Positions 8,802 through 18,209 of a stretch of 31,814 nucleotides of DNA are shown here, one piece after another. Positions within the stretch are counted from its first letter, which is position 1, and each line of letters opens with the position of its first letter. Source of the DNA: Coemansia sp. RSA 1804 (Eukaryota; Kickxellomycota; Kickxellomycetes; Kickxellales; Kickxellaceae). The notes below the pieces were generated by a model, which made no database searches, had not been told where the DNA came from, and saw only the letters and a program-made list of their open reading frames with translations. Location of the stretch: positions 1 through 31,814 of the forward strand of contig JANBTH010000136.1 of NCBI GenBank assembly GCA_027578815.1. Reading direction: 5' to 3'. The position numbers and the translations under genes were made by a program.

Positions 8802-10430
8802 ATGTTACGCATTTTCAAAGACATCCCCATCATATCCATCATCCTGCTTTGCTCTGTCATATTCGCAGACTGCAAACGGCTGGCACGTTTTTCTACACGA
8901 GGCGTAGGACGGAGCGACTTGCTAAACTACCGCGGCGCCGTTCTTGTTAAAAATGGCATTGAAACATCGTGCGACATTGCGCTCATCGACAACAAGGCAG
9001 CGTTTGTTTCAGCCAGCTGCATAGCAATGAACGACGATGGGTCGGTGGACTCTGCTGTCCAACATGATATTTATTTTGACCAGTACCAGAACACGAGCCC
9101 TGATAAGACCACAATAGACCCGACCGGCATCCACGTGCATCCCAAATACGACCACACCACGCTTGCCAACAACATTGCCATCATTGAGTTTGACTATGCC
9201 GGCCAAGGCGGCACCAGTGGTAGTGGCAGTAGCGGGTGGACCAGCAGTATTGCCGTGTACCCGGCCGAGTGGTCCGACACCATCTTTGTACGCCGCCAAC
9301 TTGTCAGTGCCCAAAACTCCACCTGGGGCATTCCACAAGTAAAGTCATACACCTCAGACAAGAGCGACTGCTCATCGGTTTCCACCATCTTTGCAGACAA
9401 CCAATCCGACATGCGCTGCAACAATATCCAGGTCAACAGCATTTGGAACGCCCAGTGTCCCTTTCCATATGGCGCGGTTTACGGCATGGTCTCTGACACA
9501 ATTGCTATTGCCGGGCTCCACAGTTACACCCTGATGCCCACCAACGATTACTGTAACGGCGATAGAGGCCTTTATTACTACACCATGTTGTATAATTACG
9601 TCGAGTGGGGCGAGTCTGTCATTGGACGTACTATCAGTAAGCTTGTCGCCGACACTAGTGCTTACGATGCGACAAGCAAGTCGGGAGATTTTGGGTTGGC
9701 TGATACTAGTGACTACAATCCTGAGGGCTGGGGGTTGTTTGCTAGTAACATGAGGTTCCCTGCGCTGTGGAATCCCAGTAGCGCTGATTCTGACTACTTG
9801 AAAGCTTCTGACAGCGGAAGTGGCAGTGGTAGCACTAGCAGCATCGCCAGTTCCAGTGATACCAACAATAGCGCTAACAGTGAGCTTGGTAAAGACAACA
9901 ACGAAGTTTACAGCGACGACAGTAGTATCAATGAGAACAAGTCTAAAGCTGATGATAATAGCAATGGCAATGAAGAGAACACCGAGGACGGCAGCACTGG
10001 TAACGACGCTTTAAATTCTTCTGAAGAAGACAGTGTGCCCGCTTCCGACGGAGATGTATTACTAGACAATAATCCAGACAACTCGACAGACTCGGGCGCC
10101 AAGCCATTTACTGGTCTATCCAAAAGTGCCACCATAGCCGTGGCCGTAGCCGTGCCATTGGGAGTCATCTTCTTTGCCATGATAGGGTTTTTGGTTTACA
10201 AGAAACAGCACAGCCGGGCCGGACGCATTCCACGCGGATGGGGCCATCCTCGTCGTGTCAAGAGCCAGATTGAAGCCAACGAGGATGTTGCGCAAATTGG
10301 CGGCGTCACTCAGCGCGACAACCTTCCGTCCTACGACGAGCTCCACGAGCCATACCGCAGTTCCCATGCTCCACTCAGAGTGTCGTATTTGAACTCGCCT
10401 ATTTCAGCTGCTTTTGAAAAGCACATCTGA
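8802..10430 (+). CDS. PT1: membrane-anchored trypsin-like pseudoprotease
   Basis: This encodes a 542-residue type I membrane protein. The signal peptide is at about 1-24. The S1-fold head spans about 40-290, with the Cys42-Cys58 pair (trypsin numbering) at C57/C73, C190/C206, and the Cys191-Cys220 pair at C219/C251. The triad is absent: the His57 site is S72 (SASC), Asp102 is N124 (LANNIAII), and Ser195 is Y223 (CPFPYG in place of C.GDSGG). The C-terminal helix YNYVEWGESVIG matches the usual trypsin end. A Ser/Gly/Asn/Asp-rich stalk (about 330-440) leads to TM 443-466 and a basic tail with W480 and LPSY at 508-511, an LPxY WW-domain ligand. It should lack proteolytic activity; a binding or sensing role is inferred. 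It is the first gene of the array and the closest relative of PT2. Confidence 0.88.
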   Translation: MLRIFKDIPIISIILLCSVIFADCKRLARFSTRGVGRSDLLNYRGAVLVKNGIETSCDIALIDNKAAFVSASCIAMNDDGSVDSAVQHDIYFDQYQNTSPDKTTIDPTGIHVHPKYDHTTLANNIAIIEFDYAGQGGTSGSGSSGWTSSIAVYPAEWSDTIFVRRQLVSAQNSTWGIPQVKSYTSDKSDCSSVSTIFADNQSDMRCNNIQVNSIWNAQCPFPYGAVYGMVSDTIAIAGLHSYTLMPTNDYCNGDRGLYYYTMLYNYVEWGESVIGRTISKLVADTSAYDATSKSGDFGLADTSDYNPEGWGLFASNMRFPALWNPSSADSDYLKASDSGSGSGSTSSIASSSDTNNSANSELGKDNNEVYSDDSSINENKSKADDNSNGNEENTEDGSTGNDALNSSEEDSVPASDGDVLLDNNPDNSTDSGAKPFTGLSKSATIAVAVAVPLGVIFFAMIGFLVYKKQHSRAGRIPRGWGHPRRVKSQIEANEDVAQIGGVTQRDNLPSYDELHEPYRSSHAPLRVSYLNSPISAAFEKHI

Positions 10431-10957
10431 ATTGCCAAATAAAAAACTAATCTCCTCCCACTTCCCTTTTGTTGTCATTTCTTTTTGTGTTAAATAATAT
10501 AAAGAGAATTACCAGCCAAATGTTCATGAATTATACTGCCAAGCCTATATTTCTCTTTGACATATTTGTTTGAACAAATCTTGGCGCTCTTTTAAGTGTA
10601 AAGTTTCTTTTATGTACACACATCTCGTACTCGCCCTAGTTTTTGTTGCTGCGATTGTACAGCGAGGCGGGCTCTCCATTTAGAGAAATACATTCTATTA
10701 TCTATCTTCCTGCTATATTCATTACACATTCCAAGAAATAATACCAATCATTTCAATGGAAATATGCAGAAATAAAAATTGCATTTTTACTTACAAAATA
10801 TGGCTAGATGCAATTGCAACGCGCAGTCCCGGTTTCTTCTTTTTCAAACTATTATTATCACTTTGTACAGCCTTATTTACTCCAACATTAATTTATGTGT
10901 ACTACTAATACCTCCTTTTTTGCACATATTACAGAAGCCAATAAAAAATTAAAAGCA
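10431..10957. other. PT1-PT2 spacer
   Basis: AT-rich, with no gene. AATAAA just after the PT1 stop (near 10437) could serve as its poly(A) signal. TTGCATTTTTACTTA near 10780-10797, about 170 bases before PT2, weakly resembles the motif upstream of PT5, PT7 and PT8. Confidence 0.45.
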
Positions 10958-12592
10958 ATGAATTCGCAAATACGTCGTTGGGTTTTTACACTTGTGGCGC
11001 TTTCATTTACACTGCACTGCGTGGCATCCAGGCCTGCACCCTTATCAAAGAGATTAGTAGCGGCTGATATGGTGAATTTTCCAGGAGCCATTTTGGTGAA
11101 AAATGGTCAGGTCACTACGTGTGAGTTTGGACTAATTGACAACCAGGCGGCATTTGTTGCTGCTAGCTGTCTCGACTACACCAGCAACGGCAATCTGAAC
11201 ACCAGCACCTCATATGAAATATTTTTCAGCGCAACAACGGACCACAATGCATCCAAAGCCAGCATCAGCTCAAAAGATATCCACATCCATCCTCATTACA
11301 ATCCTACGACGCTTGCAGATAACATTTCTGTTGTTGAATACGACTTTACGGAACGCGGTAGCTGGGTAAACTATATTGCCGTTTATAAAAGCGAGTGGAC
11401 ATCGCAGTATTACGTCCGACGGCGGCTGTACGATGCAAGCAAGCAAAGCTGGTGGGGCGCATACGTTAACGGATACACTGGGTTTGCACCAACCTGCTCA
11501 ACGCTATCACCCTTGTACGCACAGAATACAGATACTATACTGTGCAACCAGATCCAGACATCCAGTGCATGGAACAAGAACTGCCCTATGCCCTATGGAT
11601 CGATATATGGGATAGTTTCGGAGGGAATGGCTATTGGAGGCCTGTACAGCCACTCGCTCATGTTTGACGCTGACTACTGCAGCGGTACACGCGGACTCTA
11701 CCATTTTGTGCTTCTTGGAAAATACGTCAATTGGGGCGAATCGGTTATTCAGCGGAATATCAACAAGCTTTTACACGACACTGCCGCTTATGCAAATTCA
11801 GCCCAGTCTTCTAGCTACCGCATGGCTGATGTCGCCAACCCAAATACAAGTGGAATGCATATTTACGCCGGTAACTTGGTGTCTCCAGTCGCATGGTCAC
11901 CAAATGAGGCAGATGCGCTTGCTTCGTCAATAACACCTTCCGACTCTGGCGGTACATCAATGTCATCACTGTCTGTTTCAAATACACCAGGCAAGGAAAT
12001 TGACAACTCTGCTGGTGCAAATACCAGTGTATCAGACACAGTGGCTGATGGCACCTTGGGTTCATTTAGCACTGCAAACAACACCAATAATTTATCTGGT
12101 GTATCTGCGGGCTCCGAACCTACGCCTAATACTAGTGGCGGGATTCCTGACGACAATCTGGATCAGAGCAATATCGATACCAATACTAACGAGTACCTGA
12201 ATCCAGCAGACTACACATCCATGTTTCCGCAACCAACATACATAGTCTACGCCGACTTTTTTGATTCAGTAAACGGAGATAATAACTCTGGCAATGACAA
12301 CGGTTCTGAGTCTGCTAGTCAACATGGCGCCCTGGGAAAAGGGGCCATCATAGCTGTTGCTGTTTCGGTCCCTGCGGCTGTGATAATGCTGGCAGTCAGC
12401 GGGTTTCTACTATTCAAAAAGTGGAAACCACAGCTCAGGCTTCCTAAAATGCAGCCACTTGTACAAGAAACACAAAACACAAGACGAGAGCTTGTTGAAG
12501 GAATCGGCGGTGCCTCTGAAGAAGAGCAGCTTCCTCCATATGACGAGATTCACGATTTATCACGCTTTAGCCGATTTACAGACGCTAACTAA
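10958..12592 (+). CDS. PT2: membrane-anchored trypsin-like pseudoprotease
   Basis: This encodes 544 residues from the ATG at 10958. An in-frame ATG at 10895 would add 21 residues in front of the signal peptide, so the downstream start is preferred. After the signal peptide (about 1-24) comes SKR-LVAAD (30-36), a dibasic site followed by a sequence reminiscent of the R-IVGG activation site of trypsins. Head cysteines are C55/C71, C180/C196 and C209/C241. The catalytic sites are replaced: His57 by S70, Asp102 by N122, Ser195 by Y213 (CPMPYG). The long stalk (about 315-460) carries many N-x-S/T sites and an unusual Tyr/Pro-rich insert (about 411-437). TM is 463-486. The tail has W489-K-P and LPPYDE (525-530), which fits the LPxY WW-ligand class. 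It should be a catalytically dead surface protein. Confidence 0.87.
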   Translation: MNSQIRRWVFTLVALSFTLHCVASRPAPLSKRLVAADMVNFPGAILVKNGQVTTCEFGLIDNQAAFVAASCLDYTSNGNLNTSTSYEIFFSATTDHNASKASISSKDIHIHPHYNPTTLADNISVVEYDFTERGSWVNYIAVYKSEWTSQYYVRRRLYDASKQSWWGAYVNGYTGFAPTCSTLSPLYAQNTDTILCNQIQTSSAWNKNCPMPYGSIYGIVSEGMAIGGLYSHSLMFDADYCSGTRGLYHFVLLGKYVNWGESVIQRNINKLLHDTAAYANSAQSSSYRMADVANPNTSGMHIYAGNLVSPVAWSPNEADALASSITPSDSGGTSMSSLSVSNTPGKEIDNSAGANTSVSDTVADGTLGSFSTANNTNNLSGVSAGSEPTPNTSGGIPDDNLDQSNIDTNTNEYLNPADYTSMFPQPTYIVYADFFDSVNGDNNSGNDNGSESASQHGALGKGAIIAVAVSVPAAVIMLAVSGFLLFKKWKPQLRLPKMQPLVQETQNTRRELVEGIGGASEEEQLPPYDEIHDLSRFSRFTDAN

Positions 12593-13494
12593 CATTATCT
12601 ATGTTCCTGTATGTTGAAATATGTTTTTTCTATGCTTACTGCAAGCCAGTTGCTGGTAACAATTAACATTTGTTAAGATCAGTAGTAAAAAACAAAAACA
12701 TGCAATAAAGAAGTACGTGTGTGGAACTAAAAATGCCCAAGAATCTAGTCATTCGTAATCTGGCGTGCAATCAGCTCACATATTGTCTGGTTTGTAATCC
12801 AAAGTTCTATTTCTAAACGCAACCTCTTTTGCAAAATGCGATCAGAACAAGACATTTGTTAGAAAAAATAGTGTTCTTTTACGTTTTCTAGCATACAGAT
12901 TTAGAAAGAAAAACCCAGAATGACCGAAACAGGTTCATTTATGCATAAACGCAAATCTATCTTTTTGCCTTTTATTACTTTTTTTGTACATCCGTTTCAG
13001 GCTAGGGCTTTCCAGCAATGTTACTGAAAAGAAGGGCGATTGTCAAAAAACCCTTTCAAAATAAAAAAGGTTGCTTTTAGTCGACCATGTCATAAAATGA
13101 ACAAGTAAAAAAGCATTGTTGCATTGGCAAAAGCAAAAGATTAGCACCACCTGATAATATACGAAATTCTTACCAGAAAGTGAAAGATGGTTGAAATATA
13201 AACTGCAAGCAAGCAGAAAGATGTGGTTTGGTCTTTTTTTTCTTTTGCTCGCATGTGCGTTTATTATCTGTATCCAAAATCTTCATTCAATGCAATATTC
13301 TCTTTATTTTTGCATTTACAACTGATGCATTATTAGGTTTCCCTAAAAATAAAAATATTCTTGTTCCCTTCTCTTCATAACTACATTCCAATATTTTTCG
13401 CTTGTTTTTTAATGTTCCTCATTACTCTCCTGTATTTGCATTGGCATATTTAATATTTACCATTTATATATTTATAACATTCATTTTCCAAAAC
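12593..13494. other. PT2-PT3 spacer
   Basis: AT-rich, without a supported gene. AATATAAAC near 13194 and CATGTGCGTTTATT at 13252-13265 lie about 230-300 bases before PT3; the second resembles the CATGTGCGATTTTCC element upstream of PT8. Confidence 0.45.
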
Positions 13495-15075
13495 ATGCAA
13501 ATGTTCTCTTCACTGCCCCTATATCTGCTCTTGTTGATGCCATTATTGTCACTTGGCGTTAAAGCAAACCCGATACATTACAATTCAAGATATGCTACCC
13601 GCGACAGTAGTAACTATGATACAGCCATTGCATCCACTGTTAATGGGGTTCTTTTGAGAGACTGGGCATTAACATCCTGCGAGATTGCTCTCATTGACAA
13701 CAAAGCAGCCTTTGTGGCTGCAAACTGTGTGACTGACACTAACGGAAAATTAAATTCTACGACAAAATACAGCCTTTACTACAACGACAATAATAACAGT
13801 GTCAGCAATAGTCCGATTAAGGTGGATATAGATTCTTCATTAATTACAGTGCATCCAGGATATAACACAGATACTTTAGCAGATAACATTGCCATTATCC
13901 AGTTCAACCCCGATCAAGAGGTCAAGTGGACAAATCCAATTGCGGTGAACAGGGACTCGTGGAGCGACACGGTGCTTTCCCGCCGATACGTGAAAAAGAG
14001 GACTAATAGCGTATTCGAAAGTCCACTGACAGAATCTCTAAGTGTATCCAAAGACAAGTGCCTGAGCAATTCAGGCTTGTACGCGGCAAACACAAAGGAC
14101 TTTGTATGCAGCTACCAGATGACCAGACCTCTTCAAAGCAGTCAATGCAATATTCCGTATGGCTCCGTGTATGGCATCCAAGGCAATATAGCAGCAGTTG
14201 CGGGATTATACAGCTATTCGGTCATCAGCAACAGCCAGTTCTGTGCCTCCGCAAGCATCGTCAGCTACTACCTGCTGCTGGCTGATTATATTGCTTTTGC
14301 CAAGGATGCAATAGGTCGCAATGTTACGTTGGCCTTTGACCAGGGGTTTGTTGTGAACAACGTCATTACCTACTCGATGAGCGCAATGTCGTTCAGCAGC
14401 CCGAATAACACATATGTGATTACTGGAAATCTTTTTTCAACAGATTATGTGGAAAGCTATTGGGTCTATGGAGAGAATGTCTATTCACCGTCACCCCAAA
14501 ACAGTTCCAGCAGCAGCGGCAGCAGTTCTGATTCCGGCTCTAATCTAAACAACAATCAAAACGCAGGCAGCAGCTCGTCAGGGTTTAACCCCGCCAGTGA
14601 TGATAGCGGCGGTTTGTTTGCCGGTTTTAGCACAGACAGCGAAATAGAAAGCGTCGCTGGCTTGACAGAGGGATCCAATAATAGCCCTATCAGCGGCGTA
14701 GTCGAGTCGGAGAGTAACGAAGACAATCGTGGCAGTAGCGAGGCCAATGCGATGAGCGGCGAGATTAAAGACCAGACCGATAACAGGAGCAGCAGTGGTA
14801 AGAGTGGCCTGTCTGGTGGCGAGATAGCTGCCATGGTCGTTTGCCTGCTAATCGGCATAGTGCTTATAGTTTCCGGGCTGTTTTTCGGTTCCAGGCTATA
14901 TCGGCAATACAGGCTCCGAAAGCGGTGGGCACCAGACACGGTTCAGAACATTGTCGAGACGCATGCTGTTGATAACGAGCTTGGCAATGAGGTGGAAAAG
15001 AAGTTTGAGCTTCCTTCATACAGACATCATCGGCGCACAATGCTGGTAGCTGCAGGTCCAACGTCTCCGCGTTAA
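13495..15075 (+). CDS. PT3: membrane-anchored trypsin-like pseudoprotease
   Basis: This encodes 526 residues if translation starts at 13495 (524 from the ATG at 13501). The frame is open upstream but only with non-ATG codons. The signal peptide (about 1-24) is very hydrophobic. Head cysteines are C62/C78, C189/C205 and C218/C250. The triad is lost: N77 at the His57 site (VAANC), N131 at Asp102, Y222 at Ser195 (CNIPYG). The stalk (about 332-440) is almost wholly Ser/Gly/Asn/Asp/Glu. TM 443-466 (MVVCLLIGIVLIVSGLFF) differs in sequence from the other PT helices and lacks the internal proline. The tail has RKRWAP (W478) and LPSY at 506-509. PT3 is the most divergent long-form member. Confidence 0.86.
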   Translation: MQMFSSLPLYLLLLMPLLSLGVKANPIHYNSRYATRDSSNYDTAIASTVNGVLLRDWALTSCEIALIDNKAAFVAANCVTDTNGKLNSTTKYSLYYNDNNNSVSNSPIKVDIDSSLITVHPGYNTDTLADNIAIIQFNPDQEVKWTNPIAVNRDSWSDTVLSRRYVKKRTNSVFESPLTESLSVSKDKCLSNSGLYAANTKDFVCSYQMTRPLQSSQCNIPYGSVYGIQGNIAAVAGLYSYSVISNSQFCASASIVSYYLLLADYIAFAKDAIGRNVTLAFDQGFVVNNVITYSMSAMSFSSPNNTYVITGNLFSTDYVESYWVYGENVYSPSPQNSSSSSGSSSDSGSNLNNNQNAGSSSSGFNPASDDSGGLFAGFSTDSEIESVAGLTEGSNNSPISGVVESESNEDNRGSSEANAMSGEIKDQTDNRSSSGKSGLSGGEIAAMVVCLLIGIVLIVSGLFFGSRLYRQYRLRKRWAPDTVQNIVETHAVDNELGNEVEKKFELPSYRHHRRTMLVAAGPTSPR

Positions 15076-15677
15076 TGTGGCATACAGTTTTTTTTGGTTT
15101 GCATCTGGGGGATTTTTTACTTAATAAGAGGGGAACCATGCGTCTGTCGAAGGTCGGAATTGACCAGTTTTTTTATCTTGTTGTTGGTATTTTTTCTTTG
15201 TGGGTTAATGGTTTTTCTTTGTGGGCCACGCATAGTCAGATGCGGGCTGGGTGGAAATTCGTGAGGTTAATCCCTTTTCGGATTGCTCACCACGCTTGAA
15301 AATGCTAATTTTATACTCTTACATTTCTTATTTCTTTTCAAAAAACTTGGCTGAAAAGAAGGGAAAAAAGTATCATATCCCAGATTCCCCATCCAGTTTT
15401 TGTGCTTCATATCTCGTTTGTTTTCCTTTTTCTTTTTGGGAAAGGAAAAAGCAACAGAATTGTTTGAAGATCTTGCACTTTAGAGCTATTTACAGACTTG
15501 TGTTTTGGTATTACGCCAACATCTGTCAAAAGGTCGTGGTTTTCACGAGCATGATGTTATGAAGAGAAATGATCATTCTATTCCTCTTTTCTTTCCATCT
15601 TTCGTATTATTCATAAAGTTCATTTTCTATTACCTTGTATAGCCTCCACTATCTACCTCTCTTATGATAATTCGGCA
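15076..15677. other. PT3-PT4 spacer
   Basis: No supported gene. Short plus-strand frames after the PT3 stop (for example 15075-15299, whose ATG overlaps the stop codon) are T-rich and not protein-like. Confidence 0.45.
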
Positions 15678-17162
15678 ATGCGAGTCCTTCGTATAGTCTG
15701 TCTGTTAATATGTCTTGTTGCGTTGTTTAGTTTCGAGTGTGCGTGCAGCTTGCTGCCCGACGGTTTAAAGCCTCGTCTAGTTATTCCCAACGATATTATA
15801 AATTTCAAGGGTGCGCTTTTATTCAGAGATGGCGTGCAGACGACGTGCGAGCTGGGACTAATATCCATGTCAGCCGCATTCATCTCCGCCACATGTCTCG
15901 AGTTTAACTCTGGCACCTCGCTTAACCAGAACACCGACTATCACGTATTAATAGATGACTCGTCACAGGGAACAGCCACGGTTGTCTCAAAGATAGCGAT
16001 AAACAACATATATGTTCATCCCGACTTTAATCCCGAAACATGGGAAAACAACATTGCCGTGGTTGAATTTAACAAGGACACTTCCGAGACATACAACTCG
16101 TACATAGCAATGGATGGCTTTAACACAACCGCGCAGGCATATGTGCAACGCACTATGGACACATCGGCGCAGTTCTGGAACATTCCGGTTGTCAACTACA
16201 GAACATATGATGACCGAGGCTCGGACTCTGTGCCATGCGTGAATTCATCGAGGTTGTACATGACAAACCTAGACAAGCTAACATGTACGTCAGTGTCGGC
16301 AATGTCGATATTTGATAGGAACTGCCGCTCGCCATTTGGTGTAATGTACTCAGAGCAAGGTAGCGATATAATACTGGCCGCCGTCTACAGCCACACCATT
16401 GTGACCTCTAAAGACCTGTGCACAAGCGGTGCGTCCTTCTACAACTACTATGTGTACCTTTGGCCATATGTCGGGTTTGCTGCCAGAGTGCTCAACAAGC
16501 CAATAAACATATACACTGGCGGAAAACAGGACATCTACGCGGATAAAACCATACAATCAATGAACTCTCCGGCTCCAACATTAATAAGTGGGATACGTGT
16601 TATTGACGGCGACATTTACACTCTCCAGGGCGTCTCGCAGTCGTCGATTGATTTTGATGAAACAACAATCCTTGCCACCACAATGTCAAATGCCCAAGAC
16701 GAAGACCAAGTTGATTCAGAGTCAAGCCCAACGCCAACACAATCACAAGCACAAACGTCTGAAGGAGAGTCAGCAGCCGATGGTTCAACAGATACGGAAG
16801 ATTTAACAACACTGGCTTCGGATAGTAGCTGGGACGGAAGCAATGGAATTGATGCCAACAACGAGTCCAATAACGAAAGCAAAAGCGAGAGCAGTGGATT
16901 GTCAAAAAGCCAAAAAATAATTATTGGTGTTGTTGTCCCGCTTTCTGTTATTCTGATCGGTATTGGCGCCCTCATTCTGTACAACCATTGGAAGGTTCGG
17001 CGGGAAGACAGAGCCTGGAACCCACAGGAACAGAGCCAGCAGCTCCAGATCATGGCATTGGATCTGGGTGGCATAAATAATGCACACACTTCGTATCTTG
17101 CCAGCAGCAGTGTAAATGAGAAAGCATACAACATGCTTGGTCTGCAACATGATCCGAAATAA
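15678..17162 (+). CDS. PT4: trypsin-like pseudoprotease without PY motif
   Basis: This encodes 494 residues. After the signal peptide (about 1-24) is KPRLVIPND (31-39), a second vestige of an R-IVGG-like activation site. Head cysteines are C57/C73, C187/C203 and C216/C248. Triad sites are T72 (ISATC), N125 (ENNIAVV) and F220 (CRSPFG), so Ser195 is Phe here and Tyr in all other copies. The head ends in YYVYLWPYVGFAARVL, the same helix as PT5-PT8, placing PT4 between the two subgroups. The acidic stalk (about 325-408) precedes TM 413-435. The tail keeps RREDRAWNPQ (W447) and LQIMALDLG but has no PPxY or LPxY motif: its end reads SYLASSS. It may have lost WW binding or use another partner. Confidence 0.87.
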   Translation: MRVLRIVCLLICLVALFSFECACSLLPDGLKPRLVIPNDIINFKGALLFRDGVQTTCELGLISMSAAFISATCLEFNSGTSLNQNTDYHVLIDDSSQGTATVVSKIAINNIYVHPDFNPETWENNIAVVEFNKDTSETYNSYIAMDGFNTTAQAYVQRTMDTSAQFWNIPVVNYRTYDDRGSDSVPCVNSSRLYMTNLDKLTCTSVSAMSIFDRNCRSPFGVMYSEQGSDIILAAVYSHTIVTSKDLCTSGASFYNYYVYLWPYVGFAARVLNKPINIYTGGKQDIYADKTIQSMNSPAPTLISGIRVIDGDIYTLQGVSQSSIDFDETTILATTMSNAQDEDQVDSESSPTPTQSQAQTSEGESAADGSTDTEDLTTLASDSSWDGSNGIDANNESNNESKSESSGLSKSQKIIIGVVVPLSVILIGIGALILYNHWKVRREDRAWNPQEQSQQLQIMALDLGGINNAHTSYLASSSVNEKAYNMLGLQHDPK

Positions 17163-18209
17163 CAAGCGTTTTTCAATTTTATACACTAGATATTTTCTTT
17201 ACCAGTTATACTTTTTTTACTTTCAATCGATAATAACAAAATCTTGATGTGAGATGTCAAACATTCAGCATGAACAGACTGGCTATTATGAAACTAACAA
17301 AGATCTCTTGAGCAATTATAACCCTCAATAATAAATTGTAAGTATGTTGTCTAGAGACATTTTATTGTGTAAGGTTACTCTTTATAAAAAATCTTTCTTG
17401 AAAGCAATCGGATTATCATTTTGGCGATTCTGATAGAAAGACGATACTGTTCAGTAATGGTTGTGATTGTATCCATTTCCATATACCCACCACTTCAGTT
17501 TTTTTGGAGTGTGTTTTGCGTTGTAGATGACCCTTCCACCTAGCGCAAGTTATCTGTGACAGTTAATGTAGTAAGAAGCCTCTTTTTCCAAAATACAGTA
17601 GTTGCCAGAAGATATGCAAAAATCTTGCTAAAGTAAAACCAATTCCAGGTTTATTTATTTATAAAGACCTTTTCTGACGGTACTTGAACAAATCCACAAA
17701 TTCATTGCTTTATATTAGTGTATTTTATTAATTGGCTAGATTATAATATTTGATGGGTCAGGTTCGCATATAGCAAATACTCTTTAACAATCAATAACAT
17801 TTATTTTCATTTTCTATATGCAACGAGTCTATGTGTGTGGTCACTTGTTTGTAGAGGTATTCAGCAGTGCTTGTTTACAATTTGTTAAATGTTTTGATTG
17901 GCGTTTTCTAGAAAAACATCGGTTGATATTGCTTCATACAAACATATGCATACAGAATGCGATTTTCCTTAATTTTTTATACTCCACGAACCCATGTAAC
18001 AGGGACCTATCTAAATTTGGTTCAAGTTTTTCTGGAAAGCGGCACGGGTTTTTGTTTTCTTTGTAACCACTTTTCTTTACAGTGTTCCTATGTGCTTCTT
18101 TCAGATTTTCATTTCCTATTTCTTTCGTTTTTATCTTTATTTTTGCTCTTCTACTTTTCTAGTTAATTCTCTCTTTTCCCGTTTATTATTTTCTTTTACA
18201 TCAGTTAAG
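17163..18209. other. PT4-PT5 spacer
   Basis: AT-rich, with no supported gene. It contains the upstream element at 17944-17974, a minimal ATG-TAA at 17994-17999, and a pyrimidine-rich leader before PT5. Confidence 0.5.
17944..17974 (+). promoter_or_regulatory. shared PT upstream element, PT5 copy
   Basis: ATATGCATACA followed by GAATGCGATTTTCCTTAATT lies about 240-265 bases before the PT5 ATG. Near-identical sequence occurs upstream of PT7 (minus strand, 23228-23255) and in part upstream of PT8 (24635-24659). The common core is TG(C/T)GATTT(T/C)CCTT. It could be a regulator binding site or simply an undiverged duplicated promoter. Confidence 0.5.

Noticed and set aside
16616..17176. 186-codon open frame antisense to PT4
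   Set aside because: It covers the PT4 stalk, TM and tail, whose coding frame is supported by paralogs.
18090..18209. N-terminal extension of PT5 from the ATG at 18090
   Set aside because: PT6, PT7 and PT8 start directly at the signal peptide. The extension is low-complexity Phe/Leu/Ser translated from a pyrimidine-rich leader.
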